DNA of 64,000 nt from Paremcibacter congregatus (GTDB lineage Bacteria; Pseudomonadota; Alphaproteobacteria; Sphingomonadales; Emcibacteraceae). The position numbers and the translations under genes are program-made. Below the pieces are notes generated by a model, which ran no database searches, was not told where the DNA came from, and was given only the letters and a program-made list of their open reading frames with translations. Positions 56,081 to 64,000 of the stretch are shown here, piece after piece. Position 1 is the first letter of the stretch; every line of letters begins with the position of its first letter. Where the stretch lies: assembly GCF_006385135.1 (NCBI RefSeq), contig NZ_CP041025.1:186001-250000 (forward strand), given 5' to 3'.

Positions 56081-56515
56081 ATGCTTGATCATCCTTCTTT
56101 ACTGACGCGGTTTATGATTGGCACCGGCATCGGGTTTCTGCTGGGGGTCGTCGGATTTTTCTGGATGCCCTATGTCATGCCGGCGGCGGACATGATGGTG
56201 CAGTTCGGGGTGTTGTTCTGGTACACAACCCTGGGGTTTGTCATCGCCTTGGTCGGGGTCTTCAACTGGAAGGCCGTGGTGAAATTCTCCGTGCCCTGGT
56301 GGTTGCGGGCGCCGGTGACCGGGGCGTGGCTGAATTTTGTTCTGACGCTGCTGACCTATAACACCATGCAAAATCTGCTGATGTCCACCTATGCCCTTGG
56401 CGATACGTTTACGTCGCCCTTGTGGTTTGTGGTGGAAGGGGCGGTTGTTGGGCTGATTATCGGCTTTTTCGCCACCCGCTATGGCGGGGAAAAGCGTATT
56501 CCGGTAGAGCAGTAG
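56081..56515 (+). CDS. unknown four-helix membrane protein
   Basis: 144 aa with four predicted membrane helices (about 10-30, 41-59, 78-96 and 115-133). No conserved catalytic motif is visible; charged residues are confined to short loops and the C-terminal RYGGEKRIPVEQ. GAGAGGAGCTGAAAG before the ATG gives a good ribosome site. Its GC content is higher than that of the duplicated membrane protein upstream, so the two need not share an origin. It converges on hslU. Confidence 0.65.
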   Translation: MLDHPSLLTRFMIGTGIGFLLGVVGFFWMPYVMPAADMMVQFGVLFWYTTLGFVIALVGVFNWKAVVKFSVPWWLRAPVTGAWLNFVLTLLTYNTMQNLLMSTYALGDTFTSPLWFVVEGAVVGLIIGFFATRYGGEKRIPVEQ

Positions 56516-56521
56516 CAAACG

Positions 56522-56551
56522 CCCTTAAGATCTGGAACCAGACCCCAAGGG
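56522..56551. terminator. imperfect hairpin between convergent genes
   Basis: CCCTTAAGATCTGG (56522-56535) pairs with CCAGACCCCAAGGG (56538-56551) with internal mismatches. It lies between the stop codons of the membrane protein gene and hslU; no clear T-run, so a terminator is only probable. Confidence 0.3.
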
Positions 56552-56562
56552 CTTGTGAAATG

Positions 56563-57873
56563 CTACAAAATAAACTTCGACAGATCTGAGGTATCGGCGA
56601 GGTTGCCGATATGTTCGGTGACATAGGACTCGTCGATGATGACTTCTATGCCGGACTGGTCGGTGGCGTCGAAGCTGATATTGTCGAGCACCCGCTCCAG
56701 CACCGTATGCAGGCGGCGGGCGCCGATGTTTTCGACGCTGCGGTTAATTTCGGCCGACAGTTTGGCGATGGCGGCGATGCCATCCTCGGTGAAGGTCAGG
56801 GTCACCTCCTCTGTGGCGAGCAGGGCGGTATATTGCTTGATCAGGCTGAAATCAGGCTCTGTCAGGATATGCTTGAAATCCTCTTCGGTCAGGGCCTGAA
56901 GCTCAACCCGGATCGGCAGACGCCCCTGTAATTCCGGCAGCAGATCCGAGGGTTTTGCCAGGCTAAAGGCGCCGGAGGCGATAAACAGGATATGGTCGGT
57001 CTTCACCGGGCCATATTTGGTCGAAACCGTACAGCCTTCGATCAGCGGCAGCAGGTCGCGCTGCACGCCTTCACGGCTGACTTCTCCGCCGCTTTTGCCT
57101 TCGCGGCCAGCGATCTTGTCAATCTCGTCAAGAAAGACGATGCCCGATTGCTCAACCGTTTGCAGAGCTTCCTTGATCAGGCTGTCTTCATCGACCAGCT
57201 TGTCGCTTTCGTCGGCTTCAAGCACGCCCCGGGCGTCTTTCACCGTCATTTTTTTCTTTTCGGTTTTGGGCCCCATGGCCTTGCCCATGATGTCATTGAG
57301 ATTGATCATGCCCATGCTGGCCCCCGGCATACCGGGAATGTCGATGGACGGCATGCCGGCGCCGGTGTTTTCGACCACGTCGACTTCAATTTCCTTGTCT
57401 TCCAGCTGTCCGTCGCGCAGCATTTTGCGGAACTTCTGGCGCGTGTCAACCCCGGCGGTTTCGCCGACCAGGGCGTCAAGAATGCGTTCCTCGGCGCTCA
57501 GTTCCGCCTTGGCGGTGACCTGGGTACGTTTCTTTTCCCGTACGATGCCGATGGCGAGTTCGACCAGATCGCGGACGATCTGTTCCACATCACGGCCGAC
57601 ATAACCAACTTCGGTAAATTTGGTGGCCTCTACTTTGACGAAGGGGGCATTGGCGAGTTTGGCCAGACGGCGGGAAATTTCAGTCTTGCCGACGCCGGTG
57701 GGGCCGATCATCAGAATGTTCTTGGGCAGGACTTCCTCTTTCATCTCGTCGTCGAGCTGATGACGCCGCCAGCGGTTGCGCAGGGCAATGGCGACAGCGC
57801 GCTTGGCGTCCTTCTGTCCGATGATGTAACGATCCAGTTCGGACACGATCTCGCGGGGGGAAAATGTGGTCAT
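56563..57873 (-). CDS. hslU: ATP-dependent protease ATPase subunit HslU
   Basis: 436 aa AAA+ unfoldase pairing with HslV. N-terminal [20 protein letters not shown], Walker [18 protein letters not shown], the pore motif [12 protein letters not shown], Walker [13 protein letters not shown] and the C-terminal LSKFIL tail that docks into HslV. The inserted I-domain spans about residues 110-240 and is rich in charged residues and Met/Gly. The start codon overlaps the hslV stop. Confidence 0.97.
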   Translation of the reverse strand: MTTFSPREIVSELDRYIIGQKDAKRAVAIALRNRWRRHQLDDEMKEEVLPKNILMIGPTGVGKTEISRRLAKLANAPFVKVEATKFTEVGYVGRDVEQIVRDLVELAIGIVREKKRTQVTAKAELSAEERILDALVGETAGVDTRQKFRKMLRDGQLEDKEIEVDVVENTGAGMPSIDIPGMPGASMGMINLNDIMGKAMGPKTEKKKMTVKDARGVLEADESDKLVDEDSLIKEALQTVEQSGIVFLDEIDKIAGREGKSGGEVSREGVQRDLLPLIEGCTVSTKYGPVKTDHILFIASGAFSLAKPSDLLPELQGRLPIRVELQALTEEDFKHILTEPDFSLIKQYTALLATEEVTLTFTEDGIAAIAKLSAEINRSVENIGARRLHTVLERVLDNISFDATDQSGIEVIIDESYVTEHIGNLADTSDLSKFIL

Positions 57874-58436
57874 TTGGCTTCCAGTATTTCAACAGTCAGA
57901 TTGTTATTGGTATAGACACAGATGTCGGATGCGATGCCCATGGCCTTGCGCGCCACCTGTTCCGCATCCAGATCCTGATCCAGCAGGGCCCGGGCGGCGG
58001 CCAGCGCATAATTGCCGCCGGAGCCGATGGCGAGAATACCGTCGGCGCTTTCGAGAACATCGCCGTTGCCGGTCAGCACCAGACTGACCTCCTTGTCGAC
58101 GACGATCATCATCGCTTCCAGTCGCCGCAGATAGCGGTCGGTGCGCCAGTCCTTGGCCATTTCAACACAGGCGCGCAGCAGCTGACCGTTATAGCGTTCG
58201 AGCTTGCCTTCGAGCCGTTCAAACAGGGCGAAGGCGTCGGCGGTGGACCCGGCGAAACCGGCCACTACGCTGCCGTCACCAAGAGCGCGGACTTTACGGG
58301 CGTTGGCCTTGATCACCGTATCGCCGAGAGAGACCTGCCCGTCGCCGGCAATAACCACTTTGTCGCCTTTACGCACACTGATGATGGTGGTGCCGCGCCA
58401 GCTTGAACCGTTTTCGGCCTTGCGTTGTTCTGTCAT
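57870..58436 (-). CDS. hslV: ATP-dependent protease peptidase subunit HslV
   Basis: 188 aa from ATG 58436 ([17 protein letters not shown]); the longer open frame upstream crosses the promoter. Cleavage before Thr16 would expose the catalytic threonine of [20 protein letters not shown], giving the proteasome-like peptidase. [17 protein letters not shown] and GNGDVLE are conserved. Upstream is a heat-shock-like promoter. Confidence 0.96.
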   Translation of the reverse strand: MTEQRKAENGSSWRGTTIISVRKGDKVVIAGDGQVSLGDTVIKANARKVRALGDGSVVAGFAGSTADAFALFERLEGKLERYNGQLLRACVEMAKDWRTDRYLRRLEAMMIVVDKEVSLVLTGNGDVLESADGILAIGSGGNYALAAARALLDQDLDAEQVARKAMGIASDICVYTNNNLTVEILEAK

Positions 58437-58470
58437 AAGACGAATGCCTTTCTTAATTGTGATGATCCAC

Positions 58471-58499
58471 ATTTGGGGGATCGGGCGGGTACGGTCAAG
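58471..58499 (-). promoter_or_regulatory. RpoH (sigma32)-like promoter for hslVU
   Basis: On the minus strand CTTGAC (58499-58494), a 14-base spacer and CCCCCAAAT (58479-58471) resemble the CTTGAA / CCCCATNT heat-shock pattern, 35 bases upstream of hslV. HslVU is under heat-shock control in many proteobacteria. Confidence 0.5.
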
Positions 58500-58616
58500 G
58501 GTAAAGGTCAAATATATTCTTTTTGTAAGGCCTTTCAGGATGGCATGTCCATAATTTCGGCAAAGTTTTTTTGTAAGACTTTTTAAGGGGAGGGTTAACT
58601 TCCGAAAGGTGGAAAG

Positions 58617-59690
58617 ATGAGATATTTACTAGGGGTTTTTATCGCGTTGGGAATGGGAAGTATGGCGCCGCATCTGGCGACGGCGAAAGCCAAACTGACG
58701 GTCGGGGTGGCGCCGGCGGTGCACAAGATGAGCAAATACAAAAACAGCGGGGACCTTTATCCCCTGCAAGGGCCGCTCATCCGGGTCTATAGTTCCGATG
58801 GCAAGACCTATGACAGGATTGCCAACGATAACCGGAATATGAATTTCCTTGTCGATGTCTGGGCGGTGTGCAACCGTAAAATCAGGGACCTGACATTGAA
58901 CATCAATGGGGAAAGCAGGAATGTCAAATATACCAGTAACAAGGGCAAACAGGTCAAACGGCGCACAGAACATCTCAAGACGCCTTTTACCCTGCCGAAG
59001 ATTGGCCTGAAACCGGCCCAGGCCTGCCGCAAGGAACTGGATAAACGGGTGGCGTTGGGGCATAAATCCCGCAACATCTGGATGAAAACCGGCTTTGTGG
59101 TGAAATATGACAATGCGTATGAGGCGAAAGTCACGGGAAGCTGTTCCGCCACGCTCGGCAGGGGCGACATAGAGGTGGAGAAAACAGCACTGCCGGTATG
59201 GATCATCTGCGAGGCGGTCAAGGGCGGGCAACAGCCCAAACAGGACAAGGGACAACCGGCGCGCCCAAAATTTCCCGCCAAACCTGTCAAGCCGGTCAAG
59301 CTGGATCTGAGCCTGAAGGTCATCCCGGCAGTGGTGCAGAAGTGCCCGGCGTCCTTGAAATTTACCGGAAAAATAAAGTCAACTGGCGCGGGGGTGGTGC
59401 GCTACCGTATCGTGGGCAGAGACGGCGTGAAGGCCTGGCAGACACCGGTCAAGACCGTGAAGTTTGATCGGGCGGGCATCCGGAACCTGTCGAGCTGGAC
59501 CCATCATTATCATCCTCCCGGGCCGGCGGGAAATCTGACCGTTCAGCCCCCCGGAAGAGAGAATATGGTGAAAGGCAGCGCCCGGATCGTGATGGTGGAA
59601 AAACCTGACGGGGCCAGTGTGATCGGGGGGGCAACCACATACAGGATATGGTGCAATGTCCCGCCGGATCGGTTGCGTATGAATCGCTGA
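58617..59690 (+). CDS. hypothetical exported protein
   Basis: 357 aa, not recognised. A signal peptide (about 1-24, ending PHLATAKA) is followed by a domain with four cysteines (about 30-205) and a proline/lysine-rich linker ([20 protein letters not shown]). A second domain (about 232-357) starts [20 protein letters not shown] and looks like an Ig-like beta fold. The design of two beta domains joined by a basic linker suggests periplasmic or surface location. A good ribosome site (AAAGGTGGAAAG) precedes the ATG. It is divergent from hslV and 132 bases upstream of hisB. Confidence 0.68.
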   Translation: MRYLLGVFIALGMGSMAPHLATAKAKLTVGVAPAVHKMSKYKNSGDLYPLQGPLIRVYSSDGKTYDRIANDNRNMNFLVDVWAVCNRKIRDLTLNINGESRNVKYTSNKGKQVKRRTEHLKTPFTLPKIGLKPAQACRKELDKRVALGHKSRNIWMKTGFVVKYDNAYEAKVTGSCSATLGRGDIEVEKTALPVWIICEAVKGGQQPKQDKGQPARPKFPAKPVKPVKLDLSLKVIPAVVQKCPASLKFTGKIKSTGAGVVRYRIVGRDGVKAWQTPVKTVKFDRAGIRNLSSWTHHYHPPGPAGNLTVQPPGRENMVKGSARIVMVEKPDGASVIGGATTYRIWCNVPPDRLRMNR

Positions 59691-59822
59691 CGGTCAGATG
59701 AGGTAAGCAGCACTGTGGGGATTTCCGCCGGGGGAGGGGGAATGTTTTGTTGGTTTTTTTCTGGACTGCTGCTATATGTTGGCCACAGCCAGATAAATGC
59801 CAACAAAAATGTGGAGATTGTG

Positions 59823-60434
59823 ATGCGTATAGCCACGCGTGAACGCAATACCAAGGAAACCGAGATCAGTGTTTCGGTGAATTTGGACGGACAGGGAATT
59901 TATGATGTGGAAACCGGAATCGGCTTCCTTGATCATATGATGGAACAGTTGAGCCGTCATAGCCTGATCGACATTACCCTGCGCGCCAAGGGCGATCTGC
60001 ATATTGACTATCACCATACGGTGGAAGATGTCGGTATCATCCTGGGTCAGGCCATGAAGGACGCCATGGGTGATCTGCGCGGCATTACCCGTTACGGCAA
60101 TGCCATCATTCCCATGGATGAATGTTCGACCCGGGCGTCGATCGATATTTCCGGTCGCCCGTTTCTGGTCTGGAAAGTAAATTTCACCCGTGACAAGCTT
60201 GGCGAAATGGATACGGAACTGTTCCAGGAATGGTTCCGGGCATTTGCCTTTGGCGCCGGGGTTACCCTGCATGTGGAAAATATGTACGGCGAGAATAATC
60301 ACCATATCATCGAATCCAGTTACAAGGCTCTGGCGCGCGCATTGCGTCAGGCGCTGGACGTGGACCCGCGCAAGGCCGACGCTCTGCCGTCGACCAAAGG
60401 CGTGATCGGCGATAAGTCAGATTTGGCGAAATAG
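59823..60434 (+). CDS. hisB: imidazoleglycerol-phosphate dehydratase
   Basis: 203 aa, the monofunctional form. The start at ATG 59823 ([20 protein letters not shown]) has GGAG about 8 bases upstream; the frame is open further but without homology. Metal-binding histidine motifs are [24 protein letters not shown] and [21 protein letters not shown] possible promoter (TTGGTT 59750-59755, 17-base spacer, TATATG 59773-59778) lies upstream. First gene of the his cluster. Confidence 0.96.
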   Translation: MRIATRERNTKETEISVSVNLDGQGIYDVETGIGFLDHMMEQLSRHSLIDITLRAKGDLHIDYHHTVEDVGIILGQAMKDAMGDLRGITRYGNAIIPMDECSTRASIDISGRPFLVWKVNFTRDKLGEMDTELFQEWFRAFAFGAGVTLHVENMYGENNHHIIESSYKALARALRQALDVDPRKADALPSTKGVIGDKSDLAK

Positions 60435-60443
60435 GCGCATAAC

Positions 60444-61097
60444 ATGACGATTGCGATCATTGATTACGGTTCGGGCAACTTGCGTTCGGCGGAAAAAGCC
60501 GTGCTGCGGACGGTGCAGGACCTGGGGCTCGACCGGGAAGTTCTGGTGACCTCCGACGCGGATCGGGTGGCCGGCGCGGATCATATTCTTTTGCCGGGTG
60601 TCGGGGCCTTTGGCGATTGCATTCGCGGGCTTCGGGCCGTGGACGGCATGGTGGATTGTCTGAACCAGCGGGTGATTCAGGGCGGCGTTCCCTTTCTGGG
60701 AATTTGTGTCGGTATGCAGTTGATGGCGGAAGAGGGACATGAACATGGCATTTTCCAGGGGTTGGGATGGATCACGGGCCAAATCAAGCCGATTACCGTT
60801 TCGCAAGACCTCAACCTGAAAGTCCCCCATATGGGCTGGAATGAAATCAGAATTTCCCCCGGGCAGGCGGGGCACCCCCTGCTTGACGGTTTGACGACGG
60901 GTGACCATATGTATTTCGTGCACAGCTACCAATATGATAATATTGACGAGTCTCAGGTGATGGCCACCACGGATTACGGCGGGAATATTCCGGCCGTAGT
61001 GGGACGGGACAATCTGTTTGGCACCCAGTTTCACCCGGAAAAAAGCCAGCAGGCGGGTCTGCGCCTGATCGGTAATTTTCTGAAGTGGCGGCCATGA
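60444..61097 (+). CDS. hisH: imidazole glycerol phosphate synthase, glutamine amidotransferase subunit
   Basis: 217 aa class I amidotransferase delivering ammonia to HisF. IIDYGSGNLRS, the oxyanion PGVGAFGDC, the nucleophile in FLGICVGMQLM, and the catalytic His/Glu in TQFHPEKSQ are present. It follows hisB by 9 bases. Confidence 0.96.
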   Translation: MTIAIIDYGSGNLRSAEKAVLRTVQDLGLDREVLVTSDADRVAGADHILLPGVGAFGDCIRGLRAVDGMVDCLNQRVIQGGVPFLGICVGMQLMAEEGHEHGIFQGLGWITGQIKPITVSQDLNLKVPHMGWNEIRISPGQAGHPLLDGLTTGDHMYFVHSYQYDNIDESQVMATTDYGGNIPAVVGRDNLFGTQFHPEKSQQAGLRLIGNFLKWRP

Positions 61098-61135
61098 TGT
61101 GAGGCCTGCATGCTGGTCCCCAGTTGAAAGGTAAA

Positions 61136-61732
61136 ATGATGTCGAAAAATAACATAGAGCAAGCGGAACTCCCGTTAGGCGGAGAATTTTCTGAAGCGGT
61201 GGTACAGCCGCCCGGTCCCCGGCTTGATGTGCAATTCGTTGAATATCTCGACAATGTTGAACTGATGCAGCTTTGTGAAGTGACCCGGGAATCGATTTCT
61301 GTCGGGGAAAGCTTTAACTGGATTAATATGCCGGAAGAAAAGACGTTGGAAAATTACTGGAAAGGTGTCGTGCTGATGCGCGAAAGAAGCCTGTTTTTGC
61401 CGCGTCTTGACGGCCAGATCGCCGGGTCCTGTCAGTTGGTGCGTCCGCCGGCCAGCAATGAAGTGAGCGCCTTCCGGGGAGAGGTGGTTAATTTCTTTCT
61501 TGCCCCCTGGGCGCGGGGCCACGGGCTTGCCAAGGAAATGATCAGCCGGGTACAGGACTACGCGGTGGTACATGGGTGCCGGTCACTGGAATTTTCCGTG
61601 CGCAGTGATCAACTGGCGGCGATCTCAGTCTGTGAATGGCTGGGCATGGAACGCTGGGGCACGAAAAAGCGCTTTGCCTTCGTTAATAATCAATTTATCT
61701 CCGGATATTTCTATACCAAGGATCTGGATTAA
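61136..61732 (+). CDS. GNAT-family acetyltransferase inside the his operon
   Basis: 198 aa (ATG 61136; ATG 61139 is equally possible after GAAAGG). The acetyl-CoA-binding part reads [20 protein letters not shown], followed by [20 protein letters not shown] and [15 protein letters not shown]. It sits between hisH and hisA with short gaps (38 and 14 bases), so it is co-transcribed with histidine genes. The substrate is unknown. Confidence 0.85.
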   Translation: MMSKNNIEQAELPLGGEFSEAVVQPPGPRLDVQFVEYLDNVELMQLCEVTRESISVGESFNWINMPEEKTLENYWKGVVLMRERSLFLPRLDGQIAGSCQLVRPPASNEVSAFRGEVVNFFLAPWARGHGLAKEMISRVQDYAVVHGCRSLEFSVRSDQLAAISVCEWLGMERWGTKKRFAFVNNQFISGYFYTKDLD

Positions 61733-61746
61733 GGGTTTTAAGTTCT

Positions 61747-62493
61747 ATGTTGTTATATCCTGCAATCGATCTGAAAGATGGTCAGTGTGTACGTCTGTTC
61801 AAAGGCGAAATGGATCAGGCCACGGTGTTTAATGACAGTCCGGCCGACCAGGCGGTCCAGTTTCAGAATGCCGGGTGTGAATGGCTGCATCTCGTCGATC
61901 TTAACGGCGCCTTTGCCGGCAAGCCGGTCAATGGCGATGCGGTTGAGGCGATCCTGAAGAATACGACGGTTCCGGCGCAACTGGGCGGCGGCATCCGGGA
62001 TTTGAAAACCATTGAAACCTGGCTCGACAAGGGCCTGCAACGGGTCATTCTCGGCACAATTGCGTTGCGTGATCCGGCGCTGGTGGTGCAGGCGGCGAAG
62101 GAGTTTGCCGGTCATGTGGCGGTGGGCATTGATGCCCGCGGCGGCATGGTAGCCGTGGAAGGCTGGGCGGAAACGTCTGATATGAGCGCGATTGATCTGG
62201 GACGTAAATTCGAGGACGCCGGCATCTCGGCGATCATTTACACCGATATTGACCGGGACGGCACCATGCAGGGTGTCAATGTCCAGGGCACCGTTGATCT
62301 GGCGCAGGCGCTGAGCATTCCGGTGATCGCGTCGGGCGGGGTATCCTGTATTGAAGATCTCGAAAAGCTGAAGACGGCGGCCGATCAGGCCGGGGTGGCG
62401 CTTGACGGGGCGATTTCCGGGCGGGCGCTTTATGATGGCCGGCTTGATATCGCGGCGGCTATCGCGTTGTTGAAAGGCAATAGCCATGCTTAA
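61747..62493 (+). CDS. hisA: 1-(5-phosphoribosyl)-5-[(5-phosphoribosylamino)methylideneamino]imidazole-4-carboxamide isomerase
   Basis: 248 aa beta/alpha barrel. [19 protein letters not shown] carries the catalytic Asp; [21 protein letters not shown] with the second Asp, and VIASGGVS follow. The end overlaps hisF by 8 bases. Confidence 0.96.
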   Translation: MLLYPAIDLKDGQCVRLFKGEMDQATVFNDSPADQAVQFQNAGCEWLHLVDLNGAFAGKPVNGDAVEAILKNTTVPAQLGGGIRDLKTIETWLDKGLQRVILGTIALRDPALVVQAAKEFAGHVAVGIDARGGMVAVEGWAETSDMSAIDLGRKFEDAGISAIIYTDIDRDGTMQGVNVQGTVDLAQALSIPVIASGGVSCIEDLEKLKTAADQAGVALDGAISGRALYDGRLDIAAAIALLKGNSHA

Positions 62494-63244
62494 AGCCCGC
62501 ATTATTCCCTGTCTTGACGTCAAGGACGGCCGGGTGGTCAAAGGGGTTAATTTTATTGGCCTGAAAGATGCGGGTGATCCGGTGGAACAGGCGGTGCTGT
62601 ATGATCAGGCCGGGGCGGATGAACTCTGCTTTCTCGATATTACGGCATCAAGCGATAACCGCGGCACGATTCTTGATGTTGTGCGGGCGACGGCGGACAA
62701 ATGTTTCATGCCATTGACCGTCGGGGGCGGGGTACGCACGGCAGAAGATGTTCGTAATCTTCTGCTGGCCGGGGCGGACAAGGTGTCGGTGATGACGGCG
62801 GCGGTCAAGCGACCGGAACTGGTGCGCGAACTGGCGGAAAAATTTGGATCACAATGCATTGTGGTCGCCATTGATGCGAAGTCGGTGGGGCCGGATAAAT
62901 ATGAGGTCTTCACCCACGGCGGCCGCACCGCGACAGGGATCGATGCGGTGGCCTATGCCCAACAGGTGGCGGCGTATGGTGCGGGTGAAATTTTACTGAC
63001 CTCCATGGACCGGGACGGGACAAAGGCGGGTTTTAATCTTGAACTGACCCGCGCCATCGCCGATAGTGTTGCGATACCGGTGATTGCCTCCGGCGGGGTG
63101 GGTACGTTGGAGCATCTGGTGGAAGGGGTGCGGGACGGTCATGCCAGTGCGGTCCTGGCGGCGTCTATTTTTCACTTCGGTGAATATACCATTGCGCAGG
63201 CGAAACAATATATGGATCAGGCTGGTATTCCGGTCAGATTATAG
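62486..63244 (+). CDS. hisF: imidazole glycerol phosphate synthase, cyclase subunit
   Basis: 252 aa barrel, paralogous to His[56 protein letters not shown] and PVIASGGVG mark the active face. It forms the complex with HisH that makes IGP and AICAR. Confidence 0.97.
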   Translation: MLKARIIPCLDVKDGRVVKGVNFIGLKDAGDPVEQAVLYDQAGADELCFLDITASSDNRGTILDVVRATADKCFMPLTVGGGVRTAEDVRNLLLAGADKVSVMTAAVKRPELVRELAEKFGSQCIVVAIDAKSVGPDKYEVFTHGGRTATGIDAVAYAQQVAAYGAGEILLTSMDRDGTKAGFNLELTRAIADSVAIPVIASGGVGTLEHLVEGVRDGHASAVLAASIFHFGEYTIAQAKQYMDQAGIPVRL

Positions 63245-63254
63245 GAAGAACACG

Positions 63255-63578
63255 ATGAATAACGCGGAAATACTGGACAGCCTGGCACAGGTGATCGCAG
63301 CGCGCAAAGGCGGGGATACCAGCCGCAGTTATGTGGCGAAGCTGTTTGCCAAGGGCACCAAGAAAATCGCCCAGAAGGTCGGCGAAGAAGGGGTTGAAAC
63401 CGCCCTGGCCGCCGTGGCCGGGGATCGGGACGAGGTGATTTCCGAGTCCGCCGACCTGCTGTTTCATCTGATGGTACTGTGGTCCCAGATGGATGTTGCG
63501 CCGGAAGAGGTGTTGCAGGAACTGGCCCGCCGGGAAGGCGTTTCCGGCATCGACGAAAAGAATTCACGAAAGGACTGA
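63255..63578 (+). CDS. hisE: phosphoribosyl-ATP diphosphatase
   Basis: 107 aa from ATG 63255 (MNNAEILDSLAQVI), preceded by AGGAAGA; the open frame starts inside hisF but has no homology there. Helical MazG-like metal sites are KLFAKGTKKIAQKVGEEGVE and ESADLLFHLMVLW. It is the monofunctional form; hisI is not in the window. Confidence 0.95.
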   Translation: MNNAEILDSLAQVIAARKGGDTSRSYVAKLFAKGTKKIAQKVGEEGVETALAAVAGDRDEVISESADLLFHLMVLWSQMDVAPEEVLQELARREGVSGIDEKNSRKD

Positions 63579-63580
63579 TC

Positions 63581-63958
63581 ATGATCCCGAATTATACCAC
63601 TTATGATTCCGAGAATATTTTTGCCAAAATCCTGCGCGGGGAAATTCCCTGTAACAAGGTCTATGAGGATGACCACGCGCTGGCCTTTCATGATATCAAC
63701 CCCCAGGCGCCGGTTCATGTGCTGGTGATCCCCAAAGGGGCCTATATCAGTATGATGGATTTCACCGCCGAGGCGCCAGCAGAACTGATCACCGGTTTTT
63801 TCCGCGCCGTCGGTCATGTGGCCCGCGACCTCGGGCTGGAAGATGCGGGCTATCGCATGCTGGCCAATGCCGGGGCTGACGCGCATCAGGAAGTACCGCA
63901 TTTGCATATTCATCTGTTTGGGGGGCGTAAGCTCGGTCCGATGTTGATGCCGCAATAG
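63581..63958 (+). CDS. HIT-family nucleotide-binding protein
   Basis: 125 aa from ATG 63581, two bases after hisE. The HIT motif HLHIHLFGG near the C-terminus and the N-terminal IFAKILRGEIPCNKVYEDD are those of the HINT-like branch, which hydrolyses adenosine phosphoramidates. HIT genes commonly follow hisE in alphaproteobacteria. The remaining 42 bases of the window contain no feature. Confidence 0.93.
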   Translation: MIPNYTTYDSENIFAKILRGEIPCNKVYEDDHALAFHDINPQAPVHVLVIPKGAYISMMDFTAEAPAELITGFFRAVGHVARDLGLEDAGYRMLANAGADAHQEVPHLHIHLFGGRKLGPMLMPQ

Positions 63959-64000
63959 GCCTTATCCCGGGATTTTAAGGGCCGGGGGGCGGAAAAACGC

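Noticed and set aside
58583-58598. TTAA-N8-TTAA resembling a CtrA box before the exported-protein gene
   Set aside because: The spacer is 8 bases, not the required 7.

Overview
The window is chromosomal core DNA of an alphaproteobacterium. Diagnostic genes are a ChvI/ChvG two-component system joined to a short HprK, RapZ, a mannose-type EIIA and HPr; a DivL-type kinase with tyrosine at the phospho-acceptor site; alphaproteobacterial AddB/AddA; a FYDLN-acid protein; and the hisB-hisH-GNAT-hisA-hisF-hisE cluster. The style (moderate GC, many ATGA stop/start overlaps, a CtrA-type box) suits an aquatic or marine order such as Emcibacterales, Kordiimonadales or Sneathiellales, but I cannot fix the genus. 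No transposase, integrase, phage gene or CRISPR array was seen.

Layout. 1-5.2 kb: end of sucB, lpdA, then divergent glpD/glpK for glycerol use. 5.3-14.9 kb: a mixed accessory stretch (ArsR regulator, secreted S9 peptidase, MAPEG protein, class V aminotransferase, CYTH protein, Fic AMPylase behind an AT-rich repeat array, M20 peptidase, DnaJ-domain protein, acetyltransferase). 15-21 kb: chvI-chvG-hprK-rapZ-EIIA-ptsH and ahcY, a signalling block linking envelope stress to PTS phosphorylation. 21-32.5 kb: divL, tsaE, a fused amgK-murU peptidoglycan-recycling gene, addB, addA. 32.6-34.4 kb: trxA and a REC-REC-GGDEF diguanylate cyclase with a perfect CtrA-type box in front. 34.4-45.1 kb, minus strand: folC, accD, trpA, trpB, trpF, pyrF, lapA, ihfB, rpsA, cmk, aroA. 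45.3-46.7 kb: FYDLN gene, tRNA-Ala(GGC) and an AT-rich exported protein. 46.9-50.6 kb: a QhpD-like radical SAM/SPASM enzyme followed 13 nt later by a stand-alone CcmF-like haem-handling membrane protein. 50.6-54.7 kb, minus strand: GST, SelO, TrhO and DusC. 55-56.5 kb: two unknown membrane proteins, one internally duplicated. 56.5-58.5 kb: hslVU behind a heat-shock-like promoter. 58.6-64 kb: a secreted unknown and the his operon, ending with a HIT protein.

The best candidate for something undescribed is the QhpD-like/CcmF-like pair. Known QhpD enzymes install thioether cross-links in the small subunit of the dihaem quinohemoprotein amine dehydrogenase, but none of the other qhp genes are here. 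Instead the partner is a haem-lyase-type protein that keeps all four family histidines. Other points of interest are the AmgK-MurU fusion, the DivL/CtrA-box/PleD-like set, the paired TATGTATA repeats before fic, and the tandemly duplicated membrane protein.
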